64,000 nt of DNA from NCBI RefSeq assembly GCF_017874735.1, contig NZ_JAGGLV010000030.1, forward strand, positions 1-64,000, given 5' to 3'. The notes below the pieces were generated by a model. The model saw only the letters and a program-made list of their open reading frames with translations. It searched no databases and was not told the origin of the DNA. Below are positions 41,971-53,935 of the stretch, in pieces. The translations under genes were made by a program, and so were the position numbers. This DNA comes from Paenibacillus silagei (lineage in GTDB: Bacteria > Bacillota > Bacilli > Paenibacillales > Paenibacillaceae). The stretch's first letter is position 1, and every line of letters begins with the position of its first letter.

Positions 41971-42249
41971 ATGGGTCGCAGTTTAAAGAAGGGGCCGTTC
42001 ATCGATGGCTACCTGCTGAAAAAAGTTGAGGATTTGAACGAGTCAGACAAGAAAGTCGTAGTAAAAACCTGGTCCCGTCGCTCAACCATTTTCCCTCAGT
42101 TTATCGGACATACGTTTGGTGTATATGACGGCCGCAAACACGTGCCTGTATACGTAACGGAAGATATGGTAGGTCACAAGTTGGGCGAGTTCGCGCCAAC
42201 ACGTACTTACAAAGGCCACGCGGGTGACGATAAGAAAACCAGAAGATAA
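41971..42249 (+). CDS. rpsS: 30S ribosomal protein S19
   Basis: S19 sits in the 30S head with S13. The 92-residue protein starts [19 protein letters not shown], and the core includes [18 protein letters not shown] and the tail ends in [18 protein letters not shown] precedes the ATG. The 77-base gap after rplB shows no clear element. Confidence 0.96.
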   Translation: MGRSLKKGPFIDGYLLKKVEDLNESDKKVVVKTWSRRSTIFPQFIGHTFGVYDGRKHVPVYVTEDMVGHKLGEFAPTRTYKGHAGDDKKTRR

Positions 42250-42280
42250 TTAACGTCTTCGTTTGAGAGGAGGGAAAACA

Positions 42281-42613
42281 ATGGAAGCAAAAGCACATGC
42301 AAGATCGGTGCGGATTTCCGCTCGTAAAGCGAAACTGGTTGTTGACTTGATTCGCGGCAAGCAAGTGGGGGAAGCAATTGCAATTCTTCGCCACACTCCG
42401 AAGTCCGCTTCTCCGGTTGTTGAGAAGCTACTGAACTCGGCGATTGCGAACGCTGAGCATAACTACTCTATGGACGTTAACAGCTTATTCGTAAGCGAAG
42501 TTTTCGTTAACCAGGGTCCTACAATGAAACGTTTCCGTCCGCGCGCCATGGGCCGCGCAAGCCGGATCAATAAACGTACCAGCCACATTACTTTGGTGGT
42601 ATCTGAGAAATAA
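42281..42613 (+). CDS. rplV: 50S ribosomal protein L22
   Basis: L22 contributes a beta-hairpin to the exit tunnel. The 110-residue protein starts [20 protein letters not shown]; the hairpin region [15 protein letters not shown] is intact. A start at 42263 is in frame, but the GAGAGGAGGG site favours ATG 42281. Confidence 0.96.
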   Translation: MEAKAHARSVRISARKAKLVVDLIRGKQVGEAIAILRHTPKSASPVVEKLLNSAIANAEHNYSMDVNSLFVSEVFVNQGPTMKRFRPRAMGRASRINKRTSHITLVVSEK

Positions 42614-42626
42614 GGAGGGATAACAC

Positions 42627-43292
42627 GTGGGTCAAAAGGTAAATCCAGTCGGACTCCGAGTCGGTATTATTCGCGATTGGGAATCAAAATGGTATGCAGG
42701 CAAAGATTTCGGTACTCTTTTAATGGAAGACGTCAAAATCCGGGAATACCTTAAAGGCAAGTTGAAAGATTCCTCTGTTTCCCGCATCGAGATCGAAAGA
42801 GCGGCAAGCCGAGTGAACGTTACAATTCACACTGCCAAGCCAGGTATGGTAATTGGTAAAGGCGGAGCAGAAGTAGAAGTACTTCGCAGCGCAGTTACAA
42901 CTATCGCCGGCGGTAAGAAAGTACACATCAACATCAATGAAATCAAACACCCTGAACTGGATGCTATTCTTGTTGCTGAAAGCATTGCACAACAGCTGGA
43001 ACGTCGCGTATCGTTCCGTCGTGCTCTGAAACAAGCGATTCAAAGAACTATGCGTTCCGGCGCAAAGGGAATTAAAACTCAGGTTGGCGGACGTCTTGGC
43101 GGCGCTGAGATTGCCCGTTCAGAAGGTTATAGCGAAGGAACAGTTCCACTTCATACGCTTCGTGCTGATATCGATTACGGAACAGCTGAAGCACATACAA
43201 CTTACGGCCGTATCGGCGTAAAAGTATGGATTTATCGTGGAGAAGTTCTTCCCCCAGCTAAGAAACAAGCTGCTCAGGAAGGAGGCAACTAA
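42627..43292 (+). CDS. rpsC: 30S ribosomal protein S3
   Basis: S3 guards the mRNA entry channel and has helicase-like activity with S4 and S5. The 221-residue protein starts with GTG ([17 protein letters not shown]) after AAGGAGGG, and has the KH domain motif [13 protein letters not shown]. It ends two bases before rplP. Confidence 0.97.
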   Translation: MGQKVNPVGLRVGIIRDWESKWYAGKDFGTLLMEDVKIREYLKGKLKDSSVSRIEIERAASRVNVTIHTAKPGMVIGKGGAEVEVLRSAVTTIAGGKKVHININEIKHPELDAILVAESIAQQLERRVSFRRALKQAIQRTMRSGAKGIKTQVGGRLGGAEIARSEGYSEGTVPLHTLRADIDYGTAEAHTTYGRIGVKVWIYRGEVLPPAKKQAAQEGGN

Positions 43293-43294
43293 TC

Positions 43295-43729
43295 ATGTTG
43301 GTACCAAAGCGCGTTAAACACCGCAAGCAACAACGCGGTCACATGAAGGGTATGGCAAAAGGCGGAACCGAACTTAACTTCGGCGAATTCGGTTTGCAGG
43401 CACTGGAGCCATCTTGGATCACTAACCGTCAGATCGAAGCTGCTCGTATCGCAATGACACGTTACATCAAACGTGGCGGTCAGGTTTGGATCAAGATTTT
43501 CCCGGATAAGCCAATCACTCAGAAGCCTCTCGAGGTTCGTATGGGTAGTGGTAAAGGTAACGTTGAGAAGTGGGTAGCTGTAGTTAAACCGGGTAAGATT
43601 ATGTTCGAACTCGGAGGCGTGTCGGAAGAAATCGCTCGTGAAGCGATGCGTCTTGCCGCTCACAAGCTGCCTGTAAAGACTAAGTTTGTGAAACGTGAAG
43701 AATTGGGTGGTGAAGCAAATGAAAGCTAA
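43295..43729 (+). CDS. rplP: 50S ribosomal protein L16
   Basis: L16 helps position tRNA in the A and P sites. The 144-residue protein begins [15 protein letters not shown] and contains the basic [17 protein letters not shown] segment. Its ribosome binding site GGAAGGAGG lies at the end of rpsC. It overlaps the rpmC start by 11 bases. Confidence 0.96.
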   Translation: MLVPKRVKHRKQQRGHMKGMAKGGTELNFGEFGLQALEPSWITNRQIEAARIAMTRYIKRGGQVWIKIFPDKPITQKPLEVRMGSGKGNVEKWVAVVKPGKIMFELGGVSEEIAREAMRLAAHKLPVKTKFVKREELGGEANES

Positions 43730-43916
43730 TGAACTTCGCAACTTAACCACTGCTGAGATTGAACAGAAAATCGCCGGATTTAAGGAAGAACTTTTCAATC
43801 TCCGTTTCCAATTGGCAACAGGCCAACTGGATAACCCGACTCGGATTCGTGATGTGCGTAAGGAAATAGCTCGTGCTAAAACCGTTATCCATCAAAGAGT
43901 ACTTGGGATTAGTTAA
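43719..43916 (+). CDS. rpmC: 50S ribosomal protein L29
   Basis: L29 lies at the tunnel exit beside L23. The 65-residue helical protein starts [18 protein letters not shown] and keeps the [18 protein letters not shown] core. Its start lies within the end of rplP (11-base overlap), so translation is coupled. Confidence 0.95.
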   Translation: MKANELRNLTTAEIEQKIAGFKEELFNLRFQLATGQLDNPTRIRDVRKEIARAKTVIHQRVLGIS

Positions 43917-43959
43917 GTGACGGCGGATGCATAATCCGTAATCAGGAAGGAGGCTAATT

Positions 43960-44226
43960 ATGAGCGAAGAGCGTAATGCACGTAAAGTGCTGATCGGTAA
44001 AGTAGTCAGCGACAAAATGGATAAAACCATCGTAATTGCTGTTGAAACCTATAAAAAGCACAATCTGTATCACAAACGCATCAAGTCCACGAAGAAATTC
44101 AAGGCACATGATGAAGAGAATGTAGCTAAAATTGGTGATGTCGTGAAAGTCATGGAAACTCGTCCATTGTCGAAGGACAAACGGTGGAGACTGGTTGAAG
44201 TGGTAGAAAAAGCGGTAATCATCTAA
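43960..44226 (+). CDS. rpsQ: 30S ribosomal protein S17
   Basis: S17 is a primary 16S rRNA binding protein with an OB fold. The 88-residue protein holds [18 protein letters not shown] and [25 protein letters not shown] precedes the ATG. Confidence 0.96.
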   Translation: MSEERNARKVLIGKVVSDKMDKTIVIAVETYKKHNLYHKRIKSTKKFKAHDEENVAKIGDVVKVMETRPLSKDKRWRLVEVVEKAVII

Positions 44227-44266
44227 GACATGAAGCAGATCCCTTTCCGGAAGGAGGAAAATAATA

Positions 44267-44635
44267 ATGATTCAACCATTTACACGTTTGCATGTGGCTG
44301 ACAACTCTGGTGCGAAGGAACTGATGTGTATCCGCGTACTGGGTGGTACTGGACGCCGTACAGCAGCAATCGGCGATTTGATCGTTTGTTCCGTTAAACA
44401 AGCAACACCAGGCGGCGTTGTCAAAAAAGGTGATGTTGTTAGAGCGGTAGTTGTTCGTACAAAACGTTCGGTACGCCGTAAAGATGGATCTTACATCGCA
44501 TTCGACGAAAATGCAGCTGTTGTTGTCAAAGACGACAGAAGCCCGCGCGGAACACGTATCTTCGGACCAGTTGCTCGCGAACTTCGCGACAAGGACTACA
44601 TGAAGATCGTTTCCTTGGCACCGGAAGTAATCTAA
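44267..44635 (+). CDS. rplN: 50S ribosomal protein L14
   Basis: L14 makes an inter-subunit bridge. The 122-residue protein starts [18 protein letters not shown] and holds [16 protein letters not shown] and [14 protein letters not shown]. The GGAAGGAGG site precedes the ATG at normal spacing. Confidence 0.97.
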   Translation: MIQPFTRLHVADNSGAKELMCIRVLGGTGRRTAAIGDLIVCSVKQATPGGVVKKGDVVRAVVVRTKRSVRRKDGSYIAFDENAAVVVKDDRSPRGTRIFGPVARELRDKDYMKIVSLAPEVI

Positions 44636-44691
44636 AAATCCGAGTGATGCTCGGTTGTACTTGAAAAGGTCAGTTATAGGAGGTGTAATCA

Positions 44692-45045
44692 ATGCCTAGA
44701 GTTAAAAAAGTTCTGGAATCCCATAACAATAAACTGCACGTGAAAAAAGATGATGTGGTGCTTGTGATCAGCGGGAAAGACAAAGGTAAAAAAGGCCGTG
44801 TCATCGCTGCTTATCCTCGTGAAAACCGCGTCCTGGTAGAAGGCGTGAACATGGTGAAGAAACACCAGAAGCCAAACCAGCTGAATCCGCAAGGCGGAAT
44901 CATCGAGCAGGAAGCTTCGATCCATGTGTCCAACGTAATGCACATTGATCCGAAGAGCGGGAAAGTTACGCGCATCGGCTATAAAGTACTAGATAACGGT
45001 AAGAAGGTTCGGGTAGCAAAAAGATCCGGAGAGATTATCGACTAA
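44692..45045 (+). CDS. rplX: 50S ribosomal protein L24
   Basis: L24 starts 50S assembly. The 117-residue KOW protein has [20 protein letters not shown] and the long loop [29 protein letters not shown] precedes the ATG. Confidence 0.96.
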   Translation: MPRVKKVLESHNNKLHVKKDDVVLVISGKDKGKKGRVIAAYPRENRVLVEGVNMVKKHQKPNQLNPQGGIIEQEASIHVSNVMHIDPKSGKVTRIGYKVLDNGKKVRVAKRSGEIID

Positions 45046-45075
45046 TACAGTCCTAATGAAAGGAGGTAAATCTTC

Positions 45076-45618
45076 ATGGCAGCAAGAATGAAAGAACGTT
45101 ATCTGAATGAAATCACCCCATCTTTGATGCAGAAGTTTAACTACACAACAGTTATGCAAGTGCCTAAGATCGAGAAGATCGTCATCAACATGGGTGTAGG
45201 TGACGCTGTTCAAAACTCCAAAGTACTTGACGCTGCAGTTAACGATATGCAACTGATTTCTGGTCAAAAGCCGGTTATCACTAAAGCAAAGAAATCCATC
45301 GCCGGTTTCAAACTGCGCGAAAATATGCCGATCGGGGTTAAAGTAACACTGCGCGGCGAGCGTATGTATTACTTCCTGGATAAATTGATCAACGTAACGC
45401 TTCCACGCGTTCGTGACTTCCGTGGTGTTTCCAGCAAAGCCTTTGATGGCCGTGGTAACTACACACTGGGTCTTAAAGAACAATTGATCTTCCCGGAAAT
45501 CGAGTATGACAAAGTGGATAAGGTTCGCGGTATGGACATCGTTATTGTAACGACTGCTAAGACGGACGAGGAATCCCGTGAGCTGCTGAATCAGCTGGGA
45601 ATGCCTTTCACAAAATAA
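45076..45618 (+). CDS. rplE: 50S ribosomal protein L5
   Basis: L5 binds 5S rRNA and touches P-site tRNA. The 180-residue protein holds [16 protein letters not shown] and [17 protein letters not shown], and ends in a region rich in charged residues. AAAGGAGG precedes the ATG. Confidence 0.97.
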   Translation: MAARMKERYLNEITPSLMQKFNYTTVMQVPKIEKIVINMGVGDAVQNSKVLDAAVNDMQLISGQKPVITKAKKSIAGFKLRENMPIGVKVTLRGERMYYFLDKLINVTLPRVRDFRGVSSKAFDGRGNYTLGLKEQLIFPEIEYDKVDKVRGMDIVIVTTAKTDEESRELLNQLGMPFTK

Positions 45619-45662
45619 GAATCATCCATTTCTCCGAAAATGTTTAGGAGGTGTCAGTCTAA

Positions 45663-45848
45663 GTGGCAAAGACTTCAATGAAAGTTAAACAACAACGCGA
45701 GCCTAAGTTCAAAGTACGTGCATACACACGTTGCGAGCGTTGCGGTCGTCCACATTCGGTACTGCAAAAGTTCAAAATTTGCAGAATTTGTTTCCGTGAA
45801 TTAGCTTATAAAGGCCAGATTCCTGGCGTGAAAAAAGCAAGTTGGTAA
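45663..45848 (+). CDS. rpsZ: 30S ribosomal protein S14, zinc type
   Basis: The 61-residue short S14 has [20 protein letters not shown], i.e. two CxxC pairs for zinc, as in the Bacillus rpsZ form. It begins with GTG after GGAGGTG. A zinc-independent long paralogue, if any, is not in the window. Confidence 0.95.
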   Translation: MAKTSMKVKQQREPKFKVRAYTRCERCGRPHSVLQKFKICRICFRELAYKGQIPGVKKASW

Positions 45849-45880
45849 GAAGTTTATAAACGGGAAGGAGGTTTACACAC

Positions 45881-46279
45881 ATGACTATGTCTGATCCTAT
45901 TGCAGATATGCTTACTCGTATTCGTAACGCCAACACTGTGCGTCACGAGACAGTAGAAATGCCTGCTTCTACTATGAAAAAACAAATCGCGGACATCTTG
46001 AAGCGTGAGGGCTTCATCCGTGATGCTGAATTCGTTGAAGATAGCAAACAAGGGATTATCCGTATTTTCCTGAAATACGGCCCAAGCCAGGAGCGCGTTA
46101 TCACTGGTCTGAAAAGAATCAGTAAACCAGGTCTTCGCGTATACACGAAGAGCAATGAAGTGCCTCGTGTACTCGGTGGTCTTGGAATCGCGATTATCTC
46201 CACATCTAAGGGAGTTATGACCGACAAAGAAGCTCGTCAATCTAAATCCGGCGGAGAAGTTGTCTGCTACATTTGGTAA
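45881..46279 (+). CDS. rpsH: 30S ribosomal protein S8
   Basis: S8 binds helix 21 of 16S rRNA and often represses the spc operon by binding a mimic in its mRNA. The 132-residue protein begins [18 protein letters not shown] and ends GGEVVCYIW, both standard. The first ATG follows GGAAGGAGG. Confidence 0.96.
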   Translation: MTMSDPIADMLTRIRNANTVRHETVEMPASTMKKQIADILKREGFIRDAEFVEDSKQGIIRIFLKYGPSQERVITGLKRISKPGLRVYTKSNEVPRVLGGLGIAIISTSKGVMTDKEARQSKSGGEVVCYIW

Positions 46280-46309
46280 TAAACGTCACAAGATAAGGAG
46301 GTGCAACAC

Positions 46310-46852
46310 ATGTCTCGTATTGGTCGCAAACCAATCGCAGTACCTAGCGGTGTAGATGTCACTTTGGACAACGCCGTTATTACAGTAAAAGGTCCTAAAG
46401 GCACTTTGACTCGTGAGCTTCATAAAGACATGAAGATTACAGTTGAAAATAACGAAATCACTGTTGTTCGCCCGTCGGACAACAAATTGCATCGTTCACT
46501 TCACGGCACAACCCGCTCCGTTGTCAACAACATGGTGAGTGGTGTGACTGAAGGTTTCTCGAAATCTCTGGAACTGGTTGGGGTCGGATATCGTGCAAGC
46601 AAATCCGGAGATAAGATCGTATTGAACGTTGGTTACTCCCACCCGGTTGAAATCACACCGGAAGCGGGTATCGAGTTCGATGTTCCTGCGAACACGAAGA
46701 TCATCGTTAGAGGGATTGACAAAGAACGCGTTGGCGCTTATGCTGCCAAAATTCGTTCCGTACGTGAACCTGAACCATACAAAGGTAAAGGTATCAAATA
46801 TGAAGGCGAGCGTATCATCCGCAAGGAAGGTAAAGCTGGTAAGAAGAAATAA
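46310..46852 (+). CDS. rplF: 50S ribosomal protein L6
   Basis: L6 supports the sarcin-ricin loop area. The 180-residue protein starts [17 protein letters not shown] and ends in [23 protein letters not shown] 46301 is in frame but overlaps the AAGGAGG site; ATG 46310 is preferred. Confidence 0.96.
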   Translation: MSRIGRKPIAVPSGVDVTLDNAVITVKGPKGTLTRELHKDMKITVENNEITVVRPSDNKLHRSLHGTTRSVVNNMVSGVTEGFSKSLELVGVGYRASKSGDKIVLNVGYSHPVEITPEAGIEFDVPANTKIIVRGIDKERVGAYAAKIRSVREPEPYKGKGIKYEGERIIRKEGKAGKKK

Positions 46853-46936
46853 CCAGCTCTACCTTAATTGTAAGATACCCCGTGCATCTTAAAGTGAAGC
46901 TGTTTACGGCAAACTGAAGGGAGTGAAAGGGAAGTC

Positions 46937-47305
46937 ATGATTACAAAAGAGGATAAAAACAAGGCTCGTCTCAAAAGACACCTGCGTGTTCGTAAGAAGA
47001 TCCAGGGTACTACTGAGCGTCCACGTTTGAATGTGTTCCGTTCTTCGAAACACATCTACGCTCAACTGATCGATGATGTGACTGGCGTTACTATCGTATC
47101 GGCCTCCACACTTGATAAGGAATTGAGTGCTACAATCGGAAATGGCGGCAGCGTTGAAGCTGCAAGCAAAGTGGGTCAATTGATCGCTGAGCGCGCCAAA
47201 GAAAAGGGTTATGCAGTGGTTGTATTTGACCGCGGTGGATACTTGTACCATGGACGGATTCAGGCTCTGGCTAGCGCAGCTCGCGAAGCTGGTCTTGAAT
47301 TCTAG
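46937..47305 (+). CDS. rplR: 50S ribosomal protein L18
   Basis: L18 binds 5S rRNA with L5. The 122-residue protein has the basic N-terminus [17 protein letters not shown], then [19 protein letters not shown] and [26 protein letters not shown] and AAGGG lie before its ATG. Confidence 0.96.
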   Translation: MITKEDKNKARLKRHLRVRKKIQGTTERPRLNVFRSSKHIYAQLIDDVTGVTIVSASTLDKELSATIGNGGSVEAASKVGQLIAERAKEKGYAVVVFDRGGYLYHGRIQALASAAREAGLEF

Positions 47306-47331
47306 AATATTTCTAAAAGGAGGTTAACGAC

Positions 47332-47829
47332 TTGCGTGTAGATCCGAACAGTTTAGAACTGACAGAAAGAGTTGTACACATCAACCGTGTTGCAAAAGTT
47401 GTAAAAGGCGGACGCCGTTTCAGCTTTAGTGCACTTGTTGTTGTGGGCGACGGCAACGGCTACGTTGGTGCTGGTATCGGTAAAGCCGGCGAAGTTCCGG
47501 ATGCCATCCGTAAAGGCATTGAAGACGCCAAGAAAAACCTGATCCACATTCCAATCGTAGGAACTTCGATTCCTCACCTGGTTACTGGACATTTCGGCGC
47601 AGGACGTGTTCTGCTGAAACCAGCATCCGAAGGTACCGGCGTTATCGCTGGTGGACCGGTTCGTGCGGTGCTTGAATTGGCAGGCGTTGGCGATATCTTG
47701 ACAAAATCTTTGGGTTCTTCGAATTCCATGAACATGGTCAATGCTACTCTAGAGGGACTTTCCCGTCTGAAGCGCATTGAAGAGGTCGCGAAGCTTCGCG
47801 GCAAATCTGTCGAAGAATTACGCGGTTAA
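47332..47829 (+). CDS. rpsE: 30S ribosomal protein S5
   Basis: S5 works in decoding accuracy and mRNA unwinding. The 165-residue protein starts with TTG after AAAGGAGG. It has [14 protein letters not shown]-type sequence (here [16 protein letters not shown]), and the spectinomycin-related loop is not visibly changed. [20 protein letters not shown] is the conserved core. Confidence 0.96.
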   Translation: MRVDPNSLELTERVVHINRVAKVVKGGRRFSFSALVVVGDGNGYVGAGIGKAGEVPDAIRKGIEDAKKNLIHIPIVGTSIPHLVTGHFGAGRVLLKPASEGTGVIAGGPVRAVLELAGVGDILTKSLGSSNSMNMVNATLEGLSRLKRIEEVAKLRGKSVEELRG

Positions 47830-47843
47830 GGAGGGGAACGTCA

Positions 47844-48029
47844 ATGGCTAAATTGCAAATTACCCTCGTACGCAGTGTAATTGGACGTCCAGAAACACAA
47901 CGTGTTACTGTTAAGACGCTCGGCCTGCGCAAAACCAACTCGTCCGTGGTTCACAACGACACTCCTGCAATTCGCGGGATGATCAACAAAGTGAGCCACT
48001 TGCTGTCCGTTACTGAAATTGAAGGCTAA
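47844..48029 (+). CDS. rpmD: 50S ribosomal protein L30
   Basis: A 61-residue protein starting [20 protein letters not shown] with the family's [18 protein letters not shown] core. It sits 14 bases after rpsE with AAGGAGGGG before the ATG. Confidence 0.96.
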   Translation: MAKLQITLVRSVIGRPETQRVTVKTLGLRKTNSSVVHNDTPAIRGMINKVSHLLSVTEIEG

Positions 48030-48070
48030 TAAGCCTCGCATAAATTAACAAACATAAGGAGGTGCAAACG

Positions 48071-48511
48071 ATGAAGTTACATGAACTTGCTCCAGCTCCT
48101 GGATCACGGAAAGAACGCAACCGCGTTGGTCGTGGACCAAGTAGCGGTAACGGTAAAACTTCGGGCCGTGGACACAAAGGTCAAAACTCCCGTTCCGGCG
48201 GTGGTGTACGTCCAGGCTTCGAGGGTGGACAAAACCCACTCTATCGTCGTCTGCCTAAACGTGGTTTCGTCAATCCTACCCGTAAAGAGTACGCGATTGT
48301 GAACCTGGAAGATCTGAATAGCTTTGCAGAAGGAACAGAAGTAACTCCTGAGCTTTTGCTTGAAACTGGTGTTGTCAGCAACACTAAGAGCGGCATCAAG
48401 ATTCTCGGCAATGGTGAACTGTCTGTTAAATTGACTGTCAAAGCAAATAAGTTCTCTCAATCTGCGGTAGAGAAAATCGAAGCTGCCGGCGGTAAAACCG
48501 AGGTGATCTAA
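48071..48511 (+). CDS. rplO: 50S ribosomal protein L15
   Basis: The 146-residue protein has the glycine-rich extended N-terminus ([19 protein letters not shown]) and [21 protein letters not shown] 48062 overlaps the GGAGGTG site; ATG 48071 is preferred. Its stop shares one base with the secY start. Confidence 0.96.
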   Translation: MKLHELAPAPGSRKERNRVGRGPSSGNGKTSGRGHKGQNSRSGGGVRPGFEGGQNPLYRRLPKRGFVNPTRKEYAIVNLEDLNSFAEGTEVTPELLLETGVVSNTKSGIKILGNGELSVKLTVKANKFSQSAVEKIEAAGGKTEVI

Positions 48512-49809
48512 TGTTCAAGACGCTTAAGAATATATGGCATGTTGAAGATTTGCGCAAAAAGATCCTGTTTACCCTGTTCGTTCTGATCATTTACCGCATC
48601 GGTTCGTTTGTACCGGTTCCCGGTGTGAACAAAGAAGTACTGGAATCAACAAATCAGGGCGGAGACGCTTTGATGGGTCTTTTGAACACCTTCTCGGGCG
48701 GAGCGCTCAAAAACTTCTCGATTTTTGCGATCAGCATTTACCCGTATATCACAGCATCCATCATCGTTCAATTGCTTTCGATGGATGTTGTCCCTAAGTT
48801 TGCCGAATGGGCTAAGCAAGGGGAACACGGGAAAAAGCAGCTGGCGCAAATTACGCGTTACGGCACAGTAGTGCTAGGTTTGATCCAAGCGTTTGCCACA
48901 TCTATCGGGTTTAACCGGATTTATGGCACTGAGATGATTCCAAATGCAACCTTTGCGGATTACCTGCTTATTGCGATCATATTGACGGCGGGTACATCGT
49001 TCTTGATGTGGTTAGGTGAGCAGATCACTGAAAAGGGTATAGGAAACGGGATTTCGATCCTGATTTTTGCGGGAATCGTCGCCGCCTTTCCGGGATATAT
49101 CACCACTACGGCGCAATCAAGCTTCATTCAGCCGGGTCAGATGTTCCTGAATATTCTTAAAGTCGTTATTGTACTGATCGTGGTTGTTGCGATTATTGTC
49201 GGGGTGATCTTTGTTCAACAAGGTATCCGTAAAATCCCTGTACAATATGCCAAGCGCGTAGTCGGTAACAAAATGTACGGTGGACAGAATACGCACATTC
49301 CGCTTAAAATTAATGCGGCTGGTGTAATTCCTGTTATCTTCGCCGTTTCACTGCTTCAATTCCCGGTCGTTTTATCGAGCTTCTGGTCCACCCACGCTTG
49401 GGCTAAATGGGTCTCGGCCAATCTGGATCATACCAAGCCGCTCGGCATGCTGCTGTATGTAGTCATGATCATCGGATTCACGTTCTTCTATACGTTTGTC
49501 CAGATGAACCCGCAGCAAATGGCTGACAATATGAAAAAGAATGGCGGATACATTCCAGGTATACGTCCAGGTAAGGCTACTGAGAAATATCTGACTAGAG
49601 TTATGTCGCGTCTGACCATGTCCGGTGCGCTCTTCCTGTCATTAATCTCTGTACTGCCAGTATTATTTGGATCGTTGTCCGGGTTACCGAAGCAAGTGCA
49701 GATTGGTGGTACGGCACTGCTGATCGTAATTGGTGTTGCGCTGGATACCATGAAGCAGATCGAGAGCCAATTGATCAAACGCCATTACAAAGGCTTCATC
49801 AATAAATAG
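48511..49809 (+). CDS. secY: preprotein translocase subunit SecY
   Basis: SecY is the protein-conducting channel. The 432-residue protein has ten predicted membrane helices, the N-terminal FTLFVLIIYRIGSFVPVPGV, the plug-region segment with LLNTFSGGALKNFSIFALxI-type sequence, and the cytoplasmic loop GGYIPGIRPGKATEKYL. It starts one base inside the rplO stop, so it is translationally coupled to ribosomal proteins. Confidence 0.97.
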   Translation: MFKTLKNIWHVEDLRKKILFTLFVLIIYRIGSFVPVPGVNKEVLESTNQGGDALMGLLNTFSGGALKNFSIFAISIYPYITASIIVQLLSMDVVPKFAEWAKQGEHGKKQLAQITRYGTVVLGLIQAFATSIGFNRIYGTEMIPNATFADYLLIAIILTAGTSFLMWLGEQITEKGIGNGISILIFAGIVAAFPGYITTTAQSSFIQPGQMFLNILKVVIVLIVVVAIIVGVIFVQQGIRKIPVQYAKRVVGNKMYGGQNTHIPLKINAAGVIPVIFAVSLLQFPVVLSSFWSTHAWAKWVSANLDHTKPLGMLLYVVMIIGFTFFYTFVQMNPQQMADNMKKNGGYIPGIRPGKATEKYLTRVMSRLTMSGALFLSLISVLPVLFGSLSGLPKQVQIGGTALLIVIGVALDTMKQIESQLIKRHYKGFINK

Positions 49810-49835
49810 GCGATAGGTTCCGGAGAAGTACCTAA

Positions 49836-50552
<717 letters not shown>

Positions 50553-50556
50553 TGTA

Positions 50557-51309
50557 ATGATCATTTGCAAATCCGAACAGGAACTTGTCTTTATGAGGGA
50601 AGCTGGTCGAATTGTTGCCGAGAGTCACCGTCTTATTGCTGAAGCTATCCAGCCAGGCATTACTACCGGTGAGCTCGACAGAATCGCCGATGGGTACATT
50701 CGCAGTCAGGGTGCTGTGCCGTCTTTCAAAGGCTACAACGGTTTTCCTGCCAGCATTTGCGCTTCAGTCAACGAACAATTGGTGCACGGATTTCCAGGGA
50801 AACGCAAACTGGTAGAAGGCGACATCGTTACGCTGGATATCGGTGCAGAGTACCGTGGTTATCACGGTGATTCCGCCTGGACATACGGGGTGGGCAGCAT
50901 TTCCGAAGAGGCTCAGCGTCTGCTGGACGTCACGGAAGGCTCCCTGTACGCTGGACTGGCGTTAGTCAAACCGGATGTGCGCTTGTTTACAATCTCCCAT
51001 GCCATTCAGTCATACATTGAAGACGCCGGATTCTCCGTTGTCCGCGAGTATGTTGGTCATGGCATTGGGGCAGAACTGCATGAAGAACCGCAAATTCCGA
51101 ACTATGGCATAGCGGACCGCGGACCACGTCTGAAGCCGGGTATGGTACTCGCCATTGAGCCGATGGTTAACGCTGGAGAACGTTATGTCAGAACGCTGGA
51201 TGATAACTGGACGGTCGTTACGGTAGACGGTTCACTGTGCGCTCACTTCGAGCATACAGTAGCAGTTACACCGGACGGCATGGAAATTTTCACAAAACTG
51301 AATGCGTAG
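50557..51309 (+). CDS. map: methionine aminopeptidase type I
   Basis: Map removes the N-terminal Met. The 250-residue pita-bread enzyme has [31 protein letters not shown] (two Asp ligands), [12 protein letters not shown] (His ligand) and AIEPMV (Glu ligand), with further metal ligands in the family's positions. ATG 50557 is four bases after the adk stop; the upstream purine run GCGGGG is a weak site. Confidence 0.96.
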   Translation: MIICKSEQELVFMREAGRIVAESHRLIAEAIQPGITTGELDRIADGYIRSQGAVPSFKGYNGFPASICASVNEQLVHGFPGKRKLVEGDIVTLDIGAEYRGYHGDSAWTYGVGSISEEAQRLLDVTEGSLYAGLALVKPDVRLFTISHAIQSYIEDAGFSVVREYVGHGIGAELHEEPQIPNYGIADRGPRLKPGMVLAIEPMVNAGERYVRTLDDNWTVVTVDGSLCAHFEHTVAVTPDGMEIFTKLNA

Positions 51310-51320
51310 GTGATCTTCAC

Positions 51321-51629
51321 GTGAATACTGGGAGCAGCCCGCAGGTTGGTCAAATCGTGAGAATTCTCAAAGGCAAGGATGCCGGAGAGGCTGCCGTTGT
51401 TATCGCAGTTGTGGATAGCAGATTTGTATATATTGCTGATGGGGACAAACGTAAGTTTGACAGCCCAAAGAAGAAGAATATTCAGCATTTGGAGCTCATA
51501 CCCTTCATCAGCAGTGAGATTGTAGACAGTTTGGAAGAAACCGGCCGGGTCACCAACGGAAAGCTGCGGTTTGCAGTGATGAAGTATGGCCAGCCCGCTG
51601 GAAAAAGTGCTAATGAGAAAGGAGACTAA
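51321..51629 (+). CDS. KOW-domain RNA-binding protein, L14e-like
   Basis: A 102-residue protein with a KOW-type start ([22 protein letters not shown]) and [20 protein letters not shown], as in the L14e/KOW family often placed between map and infA in Firmicutes. Its function is not established. GTG 51321 follows TAGGTGAT; a longer frame from 51237 overlaps map and is unlikely. Confidence 0.82.
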   Translation: MNTGSSPQVGQIVRILKGKDAGEAAVVIAVVDSRFVYIADGDKRKFDSPKKKNIQHLELIPFISSEIVDSLEETGRVTNGKLRFAVMKYGQPAGKSANEKGD

Positions 51630-51631
51630 CT

Positions 51632-52014
<383 letters not shown>

Positions 52015-52033
52015 GAAGGGGGTGTAGCGTAAA

Positions 52034-52402
52034 ATGGCTCGTATAGCTGGAGTGGATTTGCCACGTGATAAGCGCGTTGAGATCGCCTTGACTTATATTT
52101 TCGGAATCGGTAAAACGACTTCCCAGAAAATTCTTAATGAAACAGGCATTGACGTTAACACACGTGTCCGTGATTTGACGGAAGATGAAGTCAGCAAACT
52201 GCGTGAAACGATCGACAAAGAGGTTAAGGTTGAAGGTGACCTTCGTCGTGAAATTTCCTTGAATATTAAGCGTCTTACTGAGATCGGCTGTTACCGCGGT
52301 GTTCGTCACCGTCGTGGATTGCCTGTTCGCGGTCAACGTACCAAAACCAATGCTCGTACCCGTAAAGGCCCGCGTCGTACTGTAGCAAACAAAAAGAAAT
52401 AA
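52034..52402 (+). CDS. rpsM: 30S ribosomal protein S13
   Basis: S13 contacts P-site tRNA and makes an inter-subunit bridge. The 122-residue protein starts [20 protein letters not shown] and holds [29 protein letters not shown] precedes the ATG. Confidence 0.97.
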   Translation: MARIAGVDLPRDKRVEIALTYIFGIGKTTSQKILNETGIDVNTRVRDLTEDEVSKLRETIDKEVKVEGDLRREISLNIKRLTEIGCYRGVRHRRGLPVRGQRTKTNARTRKGPRRTVANKKK

Positions 52403-52421
52403 GAAGAGGTGATAAGAGACA

Positions 52422-52817
52422 ATGGCTAAACCGAAAAAAGTCGTACGTACGAAACGTCGCGACCGGAAAAATATCGAGTCTGGCGTGGCACATATCCGTT
52501 CCACGTTCAATAACACTATCGTTACGATCACGGATCCCCACGGAAATGCAATTTCCTGGGCAAGCTCCGGCGGTCAAGGATTCAAAGGTTCCCGTAAATC
52601 GACTCCATTTGCAGCGCAAATGGCAGCCGAAACAGCTGCTAAGGCAGCTATGGAACACGGCATGAAGTCCGTTGAAGTTATGGTTAAAGGACCGGGCGCG
52701 GGCCGCGAAGCAGCCATCCGTTCCCTTCAGGCCGCTGGTCTTGAAGTAAACCTCATTAAAGACGTTACTCCAGTTCCTCACAATGGATGCCGTCCGCCGA
52801 AGCGTCGCCGCGTTTAG
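52422..52817 (+). CDS. rpsK: 30S ribosomal protein S11
   Basis: S11 lies on the 30S platform near the mRNA exit. The 131-residue protein holds [19 protein letters not shown] and the C-terminal [24 protein letters not shown] precedes the ATG. A 131-base gap with a probable promoter follows before rpoA. Confidence 0.97.
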   Translation: MAKPKKVVRTKRRDRKNIESGVAHIRSTFNNTIVTITDPHGNAISWASSGGQGFKGSRKSTPFAAQMAAETAAKAAMEHGMKSVEVMVKGPGAGREAAIRSLQAAGLEVNLIKDVTPVPHNGCRPPKRRRV

Positions 52818-52851
52818 TACAATCAGAATTGTGATTGTGGTATAATTCTGA
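52818..52851 (+). promoter_or_regulatory. possible promoter of rpoA-rplQ within a dyad
   Basis: TATAAT (52841-52846) is preceded by TGG as an extended -10; the -35 at 52818-52823 (TACAAT) is weak. TCAGAATT (52823-52830) and its complement AATTCTGA (52844-52851) form an 8-bp inverted repeat around the spacer. Confidence 0.55.
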
Positions 52852-52948
52852 CGCATCTGCTAATAATAGGTGTTTAGGCATACTACATGATACACCTGAT
52901 GGGGTGACTGTTTCATATAGGAGCGACGTTTGAAGGAGGGGTACACTC

Positions 52949-53893
52949 GTGATAGAAATCGAAAAGCCGAAGATTGAGACCGTAGAAGCCAATGATGATG
53001 GGACCTATGGGAAATTCGTAGTTGAACCGCTGGAACGTGGATATGGCACGACTCTGGGGAACTCGCTTCGCCGGATCCTGCTTTCCTCCCTTCCGGGAGC
53101 CGCAGTGACTTCGGTCCAAATTGACGGCGTTCTGCATGAGTTCTCGACCGTTCCCGGCGTAATGGAAGATGTGACGGAAATCATCCTGAACCTTAAAGCT
53201 CTGTCTCTGAAGATTCATTCGGATGAAGAGAAAGTGTTCGAGATTGATGCTGAAGGAGAAGGCATCGTTACCGCGGGTGATATCCGTGCGGACAGCGATG
53301 TTGAGATCCTGAACCCGGATCTTCATATTGCAACGCTGGGACCTGGCGCGAGACTGCACATGCGCATTTTTGCAGGCCGTGGTCGCGGCTACGTCCAAGC
53401 GGACCGGAACAAACGCGACGATCAGCCAATTGGTGTAATTCCAGTTGACTCTATCTACACTCCTATTTCACGTGTGAATTACGGTATTGATAATACCCGT
53501 GTTGGTCAAGTGACTAACTACGACAAGTTGACGCTGGAAATTTGGACAGATGGCAGTATCCGACCGGAAGAAGCCGTTAGCCTTGGAGCCAAAATTTTGA
53601 ACGAGCACCTCGTTCTGTTCGTAGGTCTTACGGATGAAGCGAAAGACGCCGAAATTATGGTTGAAAAAGAAGAAGACAAAAAAGAAAAAGTACTTGAGAT
53701 GACGATCGAGGAGCTTGATCTTTCTGTCCGTTCCTACAACTGCCTCAAACGTGCCGGTATTAATACCGTGCAAGAGCTGACTACGAAAACTGAAGAAGAT
53801 ATGATGAAGGTTCGTAACCTGGGCCGCAAATCTTTGGAAGAGGTTCAAGAGAAGCTTGAGGAACTTGGTTTGGGACTTCGTACAGAAGAATAG
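52949..53893 (+). CDS. rpoA: DNA-directed RNA polymerase subunit alpha
   Basis: Alpha starts RNA polymerase assembly and contacts activators. The 314-residue protein has the N-terminal dimer domain ([20 protein letters not shown]), a charged linker ([12 protein letters not shown]) and the C-terminal HhH domain ending in [22 protein letters not shown] start after GAAGGAGGGG. Confidence 0.98.
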   Translation: MIEIEKPKIETVEANDDGTYGKFVVEPLERGYGTTLGNSLRRILLSSLPGAAVTSVQIDGVLHEFSTVPGVMEDVTEIILNLKALSLKIHSDEEKVFEIDAEGEGIVTAGDIRADSDVEILNPDLHIATLGPGARLHMRIFAGRGRGYVQADRNKRDDQPIGVIPVDSIYTPISRVNYGIDNTRVGQVTNYDKLTLEIWTDGSIRPEEAVSLGAKILNEHLVLFVGLTDEAKDAEIMVEKEEDKKEKVLEMTIEELDLSVRSYNCLKRAGINTVQELTTKTEEDMMKVRNLGRKSLEEVQEKLEELGLGLRTEE

Positions 53894-53935
53894 GACCCCG
53901 GAGTTCTTGAGACTTGAGTGAAGGAGGGAAAACAA

